Positions 19,064 to 27,288 of a stretch of DNA of 64,000 bases are shown here, piece after piece. The translations under genes and the position numbers were made by a program. The notes below the pieces were generated by a model that searched no databases, had not been told where the DNA came from, and was given only the letters and a program-made list of their open reading frames with translations. The first letter of the stretch is position 1; every line of letters starts with the position of its first letter. This DNA is from Mycobacterium sp. SMC-8 (lineage in GTDB: Bacteria > Actinomycetota > Actinomycetes > Mycobacteriales > Mycobacteriaceae), in the NCBI RefSeq assembly GCF_025263565.1, contig NZ_CP079865.1:3596001-3660000 (forward strand), in the 5' to 3' direction.

Positions 19064-19834
19064 TCAGCGGTAGGCGTCCACCCCGAGCTTGACCGCGAGG
19101 GTGACACCGGCCAGTCCGATCGCGATACGGAGAGGTTTGTCCGGGCTGTGCCGCACCACCACCGGGCCGAGCCTGGAGCCGAGCAGGCACCCGGCTCCCA
19201 GCACGAGCGCCGCGACCCACTGCACGGGCGCCACCGCTGCGAAGATCAGCGCGGCGACGCCGTTGGCCAGACCCAGGACGACGTTCTTGCCCGCGTTGGC
19301 ATGCGCCAGTGTCTCGCCGCCGAGGCGCAGGAACAGTGCGAGCAGCAGCACCCCTGCCGCGGCGCCGAAGTAGCCGCCGTAGATGCAGATCGCGAACACC
19401 GCGACACCCTGCAGGGCGAGTGTGAGGGTACGGCGACGCCGCGACGCGCCCGGGCTGTCCCGGCTCGGCCGCACCGGGAGCAGGATCGCCAGGGACGCGA
19501 ACCCGAGCAGCATCGGCACGATCTTCTCGAAACCCTCCGCCGGCGTCGACAACAGCAGGACCGCACCGGCGGCGCCACCGACCGCGGCGAACGGCAGCAC
19601 CCGCTTCAACATCGCACCCTGTCCGGCCAACTCGGGCCGCGATCCCAGAATCGACCCGATGCCGTTGAAGACCAGCGCGACGGTGTTGGTGACATTGGCC
19701 GTCACCGGGGGCAGCCCCACCACCAGCAGAGCCGGATAGGTCGCCACGGACGCCAATCCGGCGATGCTGCCGGTCAATCCACCGGCGATTCCGGCCGCGA
19801 ACAGCAGCACCGCTTGCGACCAGGACACCGGCAC
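19064..19834 (-). CDS. Sulfite exporter TauE/SafE family membrane protein
   Basis: 256 aa with about eight hydrophobic segments and the repeated AAGIAGGLTGSIAGLAS and YGGYFGAAAGVLLLALFL motifs of the TauE/SafE (DUF81) family. Members export sulfite, sulfoacetate or related organic anions. It is convergent with the kinase gene and its start faces the promoter of the LeuA-domain gene. The exported compound cannot be inferred. Confidence 0.85.
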   Translation of the reverse strand: MPVSWSQAVLLFAAGIAGGLTGSIAGLASVATYPALLVVGLPPVTANVTNTVALVFNGIGSILGSRPELAGQGAMLKRVLPFAAVGGAAGAVLLLSTPAEGFEKIVPMLLGFASLAILLPVRPSRDSPGASRRRRTLTLALQGVAVFAICIYGGYFGAAAGVLLLALFLRLGGETLAHANAGKNVVLGLANGVAALIFAAVAPVQWVAALVLGAGCLLGSRLGPVVVRHSPDKPLRIAIGLAGVTLAVKLGVDAYR

Positions 19835-19844
19835 ATTGTGCCGG

Positions 19845-19874
19845 TTGCACCTCGCGATCGCGGAGGTCTAGCAT
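19845..19874 (+). promoter_or_regulatory. Sigma-A-like promoter of the LeuA-domain gene
   Basis: TTGCAC (19845-19850), an 18-bp spacer and TAGCAT (19869-19874) form a good mycobacterial housekeeping promoter. Transcription would start near 19881, giving an untranslated leader of about 115 nt before ATG 19998. Confidence 0.6.
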
Positions 19875-19879
19875 CGCTG

Positions 19880-19997
19880 ACGTGCCGAGGCGACTCGTAG
19901 TAGGAACCCGCAGCGGGGTCTGATCCTGACCGACCCCCCGCTGTGGGTCGTCGCTACTTCTGTCGGTCGCTTCCTCTCGGATCGAAAAGGCCGGCAC
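19880..19997 (+). ncRNA. Candidate LEU-element leader RNA
   Basis: The leader contains CAGCGGGG (from about 19911) pairing with CCCCGCTG (about 19936-19943), and outer GCGAC/GTCGC stretches that can pair around it. Conserved pseudoknotted LEU elements are known upstream of actinobacterial leuA genes; the placement before a LeuA regulatory-domain gene and the AGTAGGAACCCGCAGCGGGG core fit that. This is a resemblance judged by eye, not a covariance-model hit. Confidence 0.5.
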
Positions 19998-20483
19998 ATG
20001 AACTCCCCGATCTCCACGTCAGATGGTGCACCGATGACCTTCGCCGCCGTCATCGACGGCCGCCTGCCGAGCGCGCTGCGCGAGCCGGCTGCGACCAAGT
20101 CGTTCGACGAGTTCTTCCACGAGTACGCGCCGGCGTCCGGCCCGGTGCGGCTGGGGCAGTGGTGCTGCGTCGACGGTGAGCGGCGGCTGGGGCCGCAGGT
20201 GCGCCACTACCAGGCGACGCTGGCGCTGGGAGACCGCATCGGCACCTCCCGTGCGGCGGCGTGCGGTCCGGTCGCCGCGCTGACCGCGATGCTCTATGAG
20301 CACGGCGTTGCCGTCGAGATGACGGCCTTTCACCAGTTGCGTGCCGGTGAGCACACCGCGACGTTCATCCAGGGCAGCGACGGCGAGAGCTCGCAGTGGG
20401 CGATGGGGTGGTCCGACGATCCGACCGAGTCGGCGTTGCGCGCGGTCGTCGCGTGCGCCAACCGGCTGATGGTCGCCAGTTAG
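19998..20483 (+). CDS. Free-standing LeuA allosteric (dimerisation) domain protein
   Basis: 161 aa. It resembles only the C-terminal regulatory domain of 2-isopropylmalate synthase: the linker FDEFFHEYAP (like FAEEYLAP in LeuA), a beta-strand block with YQATLALGDRIGTSRAAACGPVAALTAMLYEHGVAVEM, and the closing TESALRAVVACANRLM. The catalytic TIM barrel is absent. It may bind leucine or hetero-assemble with LeuA. It is preceded by its own promoter and a possible LEU leader, and its stop codon is followed immediately by a 63-bp inverted repeat. Confidence 0.75.
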   Translation: MNSPISTSDGAPMTFAAVIDGRLPSALREPAATKSFDEFFHEYAPASGPVRLGQWCCVDGERRLGPQVRHYQATLALGDRIGTSRAAACGPVAALTAMLYEHGVAVEMTAFHQLRAGEHTATFIQGSDGESSQWAMGWSDDPTESALRAVVACANRLMVAS

Positions 20484-20546
20484 CGCCGAAATTGCATTCC
20501 AGCAGCCGAAGGTCGAGTGACGAGCTGCTGGAATGCAATGTCGGCG
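20484..20546. repeat. 63-bp inverted repeat, copy 3
   Basis: It starts at the base right after the stop codon of the LeuA-domain gene and ends 10 bp before the CYP136 stop. The 22-bp arms (CGCCGAAATTGCATTCCAGCAG-like) differ at one position. Convergent genes on both sides make a terminator role plausible. Confidence 0.85.
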
Positions 20547-20555
20547 GAAGGCAAA

Positions 20556-22037
20556 TCAGTGCAGTGGGCGCAGCACGATCGGCATACCGTCCAACGGGAC
20601 CGGCATGCCGCCGTAGTCGTAGCGCGGCTGGTATCCGGGGCGCGGCAGCTCGAGCCGGTAGTTCTGCAGCAGGCGGTGCATGACCGTCTTGATCTCCAGC
20701 TGACCGAACACCATGCCGATGCACTTGTGGGCGCCGCCGCCGAACGGGGCGAACGCGTACCGGTGCCTCTTGTGCTCGTTGCGCGGTTCGGCGAACCGTT
20801 CCGGGTCGAACTTGTCGGGATCGGTCCACAGCTCGGGCAGCCGGTGGTTGATCGACGGCCACGTCACCACGTTGGTGCCGGCCGGGATGTAGTAGCCCAG
20901 CAGGTCGGTGTCGCGGACAGCCTGGCGGAAGTTGAACGGCAGCGGCGTCATCATCCGCAGCGACTCGTTGATCACCAGGTCGTAGGTCTCGAGCTTCTCC
21001 AACGCCTCGATGTCCAGCGGGCCGTTGCCGATGCGCGCGGACTCCTCGCGCAACCGGTCCTGCCACTGCGGATTGGCGGCCAGGTGGTAGGCCATCGTGG
21101 TCATCGTCGAGGTCGACGTGTCGTGCGCAGCCATCATCAGGAAGATCATGTGGCTGACGATCTGGTCGTCGGTGAAGCTCTGACCGTCCTCGTCGGCGGA
21201 GTGGCACAGCACGCTCAACATGTCGGTGCTCTCCGAGCGCCGCTTCTCGTCGATCCGGCTGGAGAAGTAGTCCTCCAGCGTCTTGCGCGCCTTGATGCCC
21301 CGCCACCAGGTCAGCGGCGGCACCGGCTTGCGCACGATCGCGTTGCCGGCGCGCGTAGTCGTGGTGAACGCCTGGTTCACGGTCGTGACCAGGGCGCGGT
21401 CCGTGCCCGCCGGCACACCCATGAACACCTCGGAGGCGATGTCGAGGGTGAGTTCCTTGATCGCGGGATGGAACAGGAACCGCGGATCATTGGCGACCCA
21501 GTCGTTGGCCAGCACCGCCGAGGCCACCGAATCGATGTGCGAGACGTAGCCGGTCAGCCGGGTGCGGGTGAACGCCTCCTGCATGATTCGGCGGTGGAAC
21601 AGGTGCTCGTCGAAATCGAGCAGCATCAGCCCGCCCTCGAAGAACGGCCCGATGACCGGGTCCCAGGCGCGCTGGGAGAAATCCTTGTTGCGGTTGGTGA
21701 ACACCGCCTGGGTCGCGTCGGGGCCCAGCGCCATCACCGACGAGAGCGCGGGGGATTCGGCGAAGTACACCGGCCCGTGCTTGCGGTAGATCTCCAGGAT
21801 GAAGTCGGGGCCACCCCGGAAGATCTCGATCATGTGCCCGATGATGGGCAGCCCGGCGTCGCCGCGGATCGGTTTCAACTCGCTGCCGGCCGGTGGCTCG
21901 GCGAGCACGAACTGGTCCCACTGCTTGTCTTTGAGGCGCTTCTCCACCGCGCCCATTCCCGGAATGGTGACCGGCGTCGGCTTGAGCCGCCGTTTGGCCT
22001 GGTCGAGCAGATAATCTGTGGTCGAGACTGTCGGCAC
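20556..22037 (-). CDS. cyp136: Cytochrome P450, CYP136 type
   Basis: 493 aa from the GTG at 22037, chosen because AGGAG lies 7 nt before it; a GTG at 22076 gives 13 more residues. Motifs are AAHDTSTSTMTTMAYHL (I-helix), ESLRMMTPLPF (ExxR) and FAPFGGGAHKCIGMVFGQLE (haem cysteine). It aligns well with what I recall of M. tuberculosis CYP136 (Rv3059), including LLDQAKRR, LKPIRGDAGLPIIGHMIE and GPFFEGGLMLLDFDEHLFHRRIMQEAF. The natural substrate is unknown. It is divergent from a TetR gene, as in M. tuberculosis. Confidence 0.9.
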   Translation of the reverse strand: MPTVSTTDYLLDQAKRRLKPTPVTIPGMGAVEKRLKDKQWDQFVLAEPPAGSELKPIRGDAGLPIIGHMIEIFRGGPDFILEIYRKHGPVYFAESPALSSVMALGPDATQAVFTNRNKDFSQRAWDPVIGPFFEGGLMLLDFDEHLFHRRIMQEAFTRTRLTGYVSHIDSVASAVLANDWVANDPRFLFHPAIKELTLDIASEVFMGVPAGTDRALVTTVNQAFTTTTRAGNAIVRKPVPPLTWWRGIKARKTLEDYFSSRIDEKRRSESTDMLSVLCHSADEDGQSFTDDQIVSHMIFLMMAAHDTSTSTMTTMAYHLAANPQWQDRLREESARIGNGPLDIEALEKLETYDLVINESLRMMTPLPFNFRQAVRDTDLLGYYIPAGTNVVTWPSINHRLPELWTDPDKFDPERFAEPRNEHKRHRYAFAPFGGGAHKCIGMVFGQLEIKTVMHRLLQNYRLELPRPGYQPRYDYGGMPVPLDGMPIVLRPLH

Positions 22038-22101
22038 TTGAACGCTCCTGGAGTCGAAGGCTGTGGTCGATGTCACTTTGGCCGCTATCCTGGTCGAGAC
22101 T

Positions 22102-22117
22102 CTTGACGGCTGTCAAG
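22102..22117. promoter_or_regulatory. Palindromic TetR operator candidate
   Basis: CTTGACGGCTGTCAAG is a perfect 6-bp inverted repeat with a 4-bp centre, midway between the divergent CYP136 and TetR starts. This is the usual place and size for a TetR-family operator controlling both genes. Confidence 0.6.
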
Positions 22118-22146
22118 TTTCTTAGGTTTGTGTCGGAGGTGTGGTG

Positions 22147-22800
22147 ATGCCAAGGTTTACAGGCATGACGGCCGATCCCACTGCCACCGACCTTCGCCGG
22201 AGTAGAGGTGACCGTCAGCGGGACGCCATCGTGACCGCCGTTCGCGAACTGCTGCAGGAAGGCTCCTTCGCCGATCTCTCGGTGAGCACCATCAGCGAGC
22301 GGGCGGGGGTGGCCCGGTCCGGCTTCTACTTCTACTTCGACTCGAAGTACGCGGTGCTCGCGGTGATCGTGGCCGAGGCGATGGCCGAGCTGGATCAGCT
22401 GACCCACGACTTCGCACCCCGCGAGCTCACCGAGTCGCCGTCGGAGTTCGCCCGGCGCATGGTTGGCTACGCCGCCACGGTGTACTCCAGAAACGACCCG
22501 ATCATGGGCGCGTGCAACCTGGCCCGCAACACCGACGCCCAGATCCGCGAGATCATGGACGACTTCCAGGACTCGGTGGTGGACAAGATCGTCGGACTGG
22601 TCGAACACGACTCCGGCGCGCGCCCGATCTCCGATGACCTGCCGGCGCTGGTGCGCACCCTGATCGCGGTGACGGCGATGACGCTGTCCCACGACAGCGC
22701 GTTCATCGGCCGGGGCGAGGATCCCGCCCGCGCGGTCGACATCGTGGAACGGATGTGGTTGACCGGCCTGTGGGGCGGCGACAGGCTCACCGCGGACTAG
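22147..22800 (+). CDS. TetR/AcrR regulator, divergent from CYP136
   Basis: 217 aa from ATG 22147 (GGAGG 7 nt upstream; GTGs at 22141 and 22144 are too close). The HTH is around TISERAGVARSGFYFYFDSKYAVL. The orthologue position corresponds to Rv3058c. Its TAG stop is formed by the TA target duplication plus the first G of an IS5-like element; without the insertion the stop would be TAA at the same codon, so the protein is unchanged. Confidence 0.88.
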   Translation: MPRFTGMTADPTATDLRRSRGDRQRDAIVTAVRELLQEGSFADLSVSTISERAGVARSGFYFYFDSKYAVLAVIVAEAMAELDQLTHDFAPRELTESPSEFARRMVGYAATVYSRNDPIMGACNLARNTDAQIREIMDDFQDSVVDKIVGLVEHDSGARPISDDLPALVRTLIAVTAMTLSHDSAFIGRGEDPARAVDIVERMWLTGLWGGDRLTAD

Positions 22801-22846
22801 GGCGTGTCTGCTTAATGTGAACGATGTTGTGCCTGATGCTGTTTAA

Positions 22847-23248
22847 GTGTTACGGACTGATGTGATTTCTGATGACTTGTGGTCGGTGATTGAGCCGGTA
22901 CTGCCTTCGGGTCGACGGCGCGGGCGGCCGTGGAACGATCATCGGGTGACGCTGGAAGGAATTATCTGGCGTTACCGGACTGGATCTCCGTGGCGCGATC
23001 TGCCCGCGCAGTTCGGCGCCTGGCAGTCGGTGGCTGAACGTCACCTGCGGTGGTCCACCGACGGCACCTACGCGCAGATCTTCGCAGCGATCTCCCGTGA
23101 CATCGATGTCGATGACGCTGACGCTGAGCTAGTCGAACTGCTGCTGGCGGTGGATTCGACCAGCGTGCGTGTACATCAGCATGCCGCTGGTGCCCGCCCT
23201 GGTCGCCACACAGGGGGATCTGTCGAATTACAACAAACACCCCGATGA
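22847..23248 (+). CDS. IS5-family transposase, OrfA frame
   Basis: 133 aa from GTG 22847. It carries the IS427-type N-terminal region WSVIEPVLPSGRRRGRPW, IIWRYRTGSPWRDLPAQFGAWQS and the first catalytic Asp in LLAVDSTSVRVHQHA. The frame ends soon after a G-run at about 23213; continuation is in the overlapping frame, as in IS5 members that make the full transposase by frameshifting. The element is interrupted, so it is not expected to be active. Confidence 0.8.
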   Translation: MLRTDVISDDLWSVIEPVLPSGRRRGRPWNDHRVTLEGIIWRYRTGSPWRDLPAQFGAWQSVAERHLRWSTDGTYAQIFAAISRDIDVDDADAELVELLLAVDSTSVRVHQHAAGARPGRHTGGSVELQQTPR

Positions 23249-23433
23249 GCCCGATGACCATGCCATCGGCCGTTCACGCGGCGGGCTGACAACGAAGATC
23301 CACGCGCTGGCCGATCAACGCTGCAGCGCGGTCACCATGGCACTGTCGCCGGGGCAAGCCGGCGACAACCCGATGCTGTGGCCACTGCTGACTGCCCATC
23401 AGGGCCCAAAGTTTCGGCTACTCGCCGATAAGG
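23169..23433 (+). pseudogene. IS5-family transposase OrfB, 5' part
   Basis: The frame reads SNYNKHPDEPDDHAIGRSRGGLTTKIHALAD and FRLLADK, the middle of the DDE domain, and is cut at 23433 by the ISL3-bounded insertion. It runs on for nine foreign residues to a stop at 23465. The 3' part lies at 28679-28965. Confidence 0.85.
23426..23433. repeat. Target duplication CGATAAGG, left
   Basis: The same 8 bp recur at 28671-28678. They flank the whole ISL3-bounded segment, showing that it entered the IS5 element as one unit; 8 bp is the duplication size of ISL3 elements. Confidence 0.9.
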
Positions 23434-24047
23434 GGCTCTCCGCATTTGAGCGGGGCGTGTGCTGATTTCATGCTGCTGGTCTCTGCCCTCGGGTGAGGGC
23501 GATGTGGACCATGATGCGCCTTCGGTAGTTGTCCATGTTGGTGAAGCCGCATCCGACACGCTTGGTTTGCTTGATGATCCGGTTGAAGCCCTCGGTGCGG
23601 GCGTTGGTCACGTCCTCGGTGAGCGCGACGAGCACCGCTGGCCACCAGGTGTCGATCGTGGTCGCCAGGCGGCTGGTTTCCTCCATGTCGGCGCGGGCGG
23701 CGGCGTCGTAGAAGTCGTACAGCCTGCGCCGGATCTGGTGCGGCTGGTGTTCGGCCAGCAGCAGGCGCAGGCGTTCCTTGACGGCATGCGCGGCGGCGAT
23801 CTCGTTGGTCGGATCCTCGGCGGCGAGGGCGGCGTTGAACCGGGCCTTTTGCTTCACGGTGAGGTGCTCGTAGCCGATGAGCAGCAGTTGCCGGCTGGCC
23901 CAGACTTTGTCGGTGGCGGTGCCGCGGCGGCCGTGCAGTTGCCGGGTGATCCGTTGACGGACCTGGGTGACCATGAGGTTGGCGAGGGCGACGAGATGCC
24001 ACTTGTCGACTGCGATCCGCGCGTCCGGCAGGGCGGTGCGGATCCCG
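23434..24047 (-). mobile_element. ISL3-family element, truncated copy 1
   Basis: It starts with the terminal repeat GGCTCTCCGCATTTGAGCGG, which matches, inverted and with few differences, the end at 28670. Only the part coding for the C-terminal half of the transposase remains; at 24047 the match to copy 2 stops abruptly. The shared stretch reads identically in both copies, so the duplication is recent. Confidence 0.88.
23468..24047 (-). pseudogene. ISL3 transposase, C-terminal fragment
   Basis: From GIRTALPDARIAVDKWHLVALAN to the native end ALTRGQRPAA this equals the C-terminal half of the transposase at 27249-28571. The N-terminal half, with the zinc finger and the first catalytic Asp, is missing. 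A 218-aa open frame extends upstream to 24124 with unrelated residues. Confidence 0.85.
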
Positions 24048-24222
24048 GATCGACAGGTACAACAGTCGCCCGCCCGCACACCCGCCTCGGCAACGCCCCA
24101 CCCGCCGAGTACGAGGCAGCGCACTGCGCTGAGCCCACCAAGTCATCGCGACCGGCAATGACACCTGCATAGACGTGGCATCAACGCGTAGATGTTTCAG
24201 TTTCTTCTGTGCTGGGGCTGTG
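24048..24222. other. Passenger DNA beside the truncated ISL3
   Basis: 175 bp between the broken ISL3 end and the membrane-protein gene. I see no gene, repeat or terminator that can be supported. Confidence 0.5.
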
Positions 24223-25314
24223 TCAGGTGCTGGACCGGGTGTAGGCAGCGGCGCGCACCACATCGTCGTCCTCCAGTCCAGCTCCTAGTGCTCCGCCCAC
24301 GGTGGCCAGGCTGGCGGTGAGCCAGCTGATCTTCGCGTAGTCCAAAGCGTTCACTGGGTGACCGGCGACACCGGCCAGTACCTGCTCGTCGATGAGCAGC
24401 AGCGCGCCGACCCAGGACAGGATGAATAAGCCGAGGTAGAACACCACAACCCCGATGGCCACGGTCGCGGTGGTGGCCAAATTGAACAGGATCACCTGCT
24501 CACGTTGGGCTCGCCGCCGTGGGCGCTCCCACAAGTCGGCTCCCAGGATCAGGGTGGCACTCACCGCCCCGATCGCCATCACCGCCAGCAGGACCAGGCG
24601 CACCGGCCAGTAGGCCATGGCCAGTACCCATAGGTCCGAGGCCACCAATGTCAGCATGCCGGTGGCCGCTGCCACGACCATCGCCCGGGAGAGCCGGGCC
24701 ACGAAGGCCCAAGGCTGGTTGGCGCGGATCATGCCCAGCAGCAACCGCACGTTGCCGCTCAGCACTCGGGCCGTGAACTGCACGACGTTGTCGTCCGGGC
24801 GTTCGTCGAGATCGGTGGACAGCTGGTGGGCTCTTCGAGCAAGATCCCGCTGGGCGTTGAGGTCTTCGGCGTCGTAGCCCAGGAGCTGCCCGACCACGTG
24901 CACGGTGGTCTCTTGCACCTTCTGCCGCACGTGCACGGCTCCCAGGGTTGGGACGGAGACCAGTCCTACCCCGTGCACGGGGCTGAGCTGGGTGAGCACC
25001 GGACGTCGGCCGGTCTTCAGGGGGATATCGGTGAGCACCACGGCCAAATCCCAGTTCTCCTCCAGCACGCGGTTTCGGGCCGCCTCCAGCAGGTCCAAGG
25101 TCTCGGTGGGTGGATCGACCAGCCGGTCTTCGGCCATCTTCAGTTGCCAGCGCACTCCCGGATACCGCTGCACCAAAATCTTGCGCACCGAGGTGGTGAC
25201 CTCGGGGCCGAGCATCGCACTCAGGGATGGTGAGACCACCAGGCCGATGAGCAGCTCGGCATCGGAAAGGGGTTCGGCAGGATCGGGGGTGGATCGGCAA
25301 CGCTCAGCAGTCAT
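24223..25314 (-). CDS. Unknown membrane protein carried between two ISL3 copies
   Basis: 363 aa from ATG 25314; the frame stays open to 25713 but that extension has no recognisable features. The first ~190 residues are soluble (DAELLIGLVVSPSLSAML, AVVLTDIPLKTGRRPVL, LSPVHGVGLVSVPTLGAVHV). Then come about four to five transmembrane segments: AMVVAAATGMLTLVASDLWV, LVLLAVMAIGAVSATLILGA, a long ILFNLATTATVAIGVVVFYL block, and WLTASLATVGGALGAGL. I do not recognise the family. It is the only clear gene of the ISL3-bounded unit, so it is likely cargo from another replicon. Confidence 0.7.
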   Translation of the reverse strand: MTAERCRSTPDPAEPLSDAELLIGLVVSPSLSAMLGPEVTTSVRKILVQRYPGVRWQLKMAEDRLVDPPTETLDLLEAARNRVLEENWDLAVVLTDIPLKTGRRPVLTQLSPVHGVGLVSVPTLGAVHVRQKVQETTVHVVGQLLGYDAEDLNAQRDLARRAHQLSTDLDERPDDNVVQFTARVLSGNVRLLLGMIRANQPWAFVARLSRAMVVAAATGMLTLVASDLWVLAMAYWPVRLVLLAVMAIGAVSATLILGADLWERPRRRAQREQVILFNLATTATVAIGVVVFYLGLFILSWVGALLLIDEQVLAGVAGHPVNALDYAKISWLTASLATVGGALGAGLEDDDVVRAAAYTRSST

Positions 25315-25812
25315 CGCTCCATGGTGAGGCAACCACGGGCCGGATTGCCACTGGCTCGATGGAGCCCCCAAGGTTTCGTGCAGCACCGCGGGCCGGATTC
25401 GGTGGTCGCCTCGATCCCGGAGAGAGCGGTGCTGCTCACTGCGAAATCCTCTCCCCGCCGACGCCGCCAGCGCGAAGACATCACAGCCAGCGGGCCCGGG
25501 ACCTGCCGGTGTCGAGGACGGCTTCTCGATGATGCTGCAGTGACGGATCGGTTGAAGTGCTTCGGCGGTGTGGGAGCAGTGATCAGCGTGGGGCCGGTCG
25601 ATTCCGTTCGGACAGGTGATGCATCGACTGCCCAGCGGCAGGTGCGGTACTGATGCGGGGGTACCCGGTGCAGGGGTGTCAAGGCCCAGCTCCGAAGACG
25701 GCAAGCCGGGCACGTGAAAGGCGAATTATGGCCCGCCGCAACCCGAGCGGGAAGGCATGTGTGGCACGAGGCGCGCCGAAGACGGGCCGGGCGTTTACTG
25801 CAGAGATAAAGG
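25315..25812. other. Passenger DNA without a recognised gene
   Basis: About 500 bp upstream of the membrane-protein gene. Short open frames exist on both strands (for example 25321-25653 plus) but none has recognisable sequence or a good ribosome site. The promoter of the membrane-protein gene should lie here. Confidence 0.4.
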
Positions 25813-25861
25813 GGCTCTCCGCATTTGAGCGGGGCGTGTGCTGATTTCATGCTGCTGGTCT

Positions 25862-27288
25862 GGTTGCGTCCAGCAGAGTGGTGTACGAGTCGGACCTGAT
25901 CAGCGGTACCGGCGTGTCGTAGCCGACTGATTGAGGGTCATCGCGTGATTCTTCGAGAGACCGTCCAAAGTCACTCGAGCAAAGGAATCGACGCGATGAC
26001 CGCTGCCCACAATATCGACCTGCCTGCGGTGCTGGCTGAACGACTCACCACCGCCCATCCCGACGTGTTGCGCGAGCTGCTGGCCACGTTTATCCACACC
26101 CTGATGGGTGCTGAGGCCGACGCCCTGTGCGGCGCCGGCTACGGCGAGCGCAGCACCGAGCGGACCAATTCCCGCAACGGCTATCGGCACCGCCAGTTCG
26201 ACACCCGCGCGGGAACATTGAATCTCGCAATCCCGAAGCTGCGGCAGGGCTCGTACTTCCCGGACTGGCTGCTGGAACGCCGCAAACGCGCGGAGCGGGC
26301 TCTGACGACGGTGGTCGCGACCTGCTACCTGCTCGGGGTTTCGACGCGGCGGATGGACAAGCTCGTCGAAACTCTCGGCATCACGTCGTTGTCGAAGTCG
26401 CAGGTGTCGGTGATGGCCAAGGAACTCGACGTCGCCGTGGAGGCGTTTCGCACCCGCCCGCTGGATGCCGGGCCGTACACGTTCGTGGCCGCCGACGCCT
26501 TGGTCCTCAAGGTCCGCGAGCAGGGCCGGGTGGTCAACGTGCACGCGCTGATCGCGGTCGGGGTCAACAAGGAGGGCTACCGCGAGATCCTCGGTATCGA
26601 CGTCACGACCGCCGAGGACGGGGCCGGCTGGTTGACGTTCTGGCGGTCGCTGACCGCCCGCGGACTGTCTGGGGTCAAACTGGTTACCAGTGACGCCCAC
26701 GCCGGCCTGGTGGCCGCGATCGGCGCCACCCTGCCCGGCGCGACGTGGCAGCGCTGCAGAACGCACTACACGACCAACCTGATGGCCATCACCCCGAAAG
26801 CGTCGTGGCCGTGGGTGCGCACGCTGCTGCACTCGGTGTTCGATCAACCTGATGCTGAATCCGTTGCTGCACAATATGACCGGATCATCGACGCGCTCGC
26901 CGACAAACTGCCCAAGGTCGCTGATCACTTGGAGGCAGCCCGGCCAGACCTACTCGCGTTCACCGCGTTCCCCAAGCAGATCTGGCGCCAGATCTGGTCC
27001 AACAACCCGCAGGAACGGCTCAACAAAGAGATCCGCCGGCGCACCGACGTCGTGGGTATCTTCCCCGACCGCGACGCCCTGATCCGCCTCGTCGGCGCCG
27101 TCCTGGCCGAACAACACGACGAATGGGCCGAATCCCGGCGCTACCTCGGACTCGACGTCCTGAGCAAATCACGCACCGTCAACGACACCCCGACCGAACA
27201 GGAGGCCACCCCCGCGGCACTGACCACCTGAACCATCACCTCGAAGAATCACACGACGACGTCGTACACCACGTCCCTGGACTTGACC
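25862..27288 (+). mobile_element. IS1081-like (IS256 family) insertion sequence, copy 1
   Basis: 1427 bp. The ends begin GGTTGCGTCCAG (left) and, inverted, GGTCAAGTCCAG (right), both followed by a shared GTGGTGTACGA. It is flanked by the 8-bp duplication GCTGGTCT (25854-25861 and 27289-27296). The target is the last codons of the ISL3 transposase. The transposase is intact, so this copy may be active. Confidence 0.93.
25996..27231 (+). CDS. IS256-family (IS1081-like) transposase
   Basis: 411 aa from ATG 25996 with AAAGGAA upstream; the frame opens at GTG 25945. Typical features are GYGERSTERTNSRNGYRHR, IPKLRQGSYFPDWLLERRKRAERAL, the DDE residues in FVAADALVLKV, LVTSDAHAGLVAAI and the glutamate region of IWSNNPQERLNKEIRRRTDVVGIFP. 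It is about the length of the IS1081 transposase (415 aa) and very similar to what I recall of it. A second, disrupted copy is at 51557-56139. Confidence 0.93.
   Translation: MTAAHNIDLPAVLAERLTTAHPDVLRELLATFIHTLMGAEADALCGAGYGERSTERTNSRNGYRHRQFDTRAGTLNLAIPKLRQGSYFPDWLLERRKRAERALTTVVATCYLLGVSTRRMDKLVETLGITSLSKSQVSVMAKELDVAVEAFRTRPLDAGPYTFVAADALVLKVREQGRVVNVHALIAVGVNKEGYREILGIDVTTAEDGAGWLTFWRSLTARGLSGVKLVTSDAHAGLVAAIGATLPGATWQRCRTHYTTNLMAITPKASWPWVRTLLHSVFDQPDAESVAAQYDRIIDALADKLPKVADHLEAARPDLLAFTAFPKQIWRQIWSNNPQERLNKEIRRRTDVVGIFPDRDALIRLVGAVLAEQHDEWAESRRYLGLDVLSKSRTVNDTPTEQEATPAALTT

Noticed and set aside
25321..25844. Short frames in the passenger DNA between the ISL3 copies
   Set aside because: No ribosome sites, no family resemblance, and one runs into an IS end.
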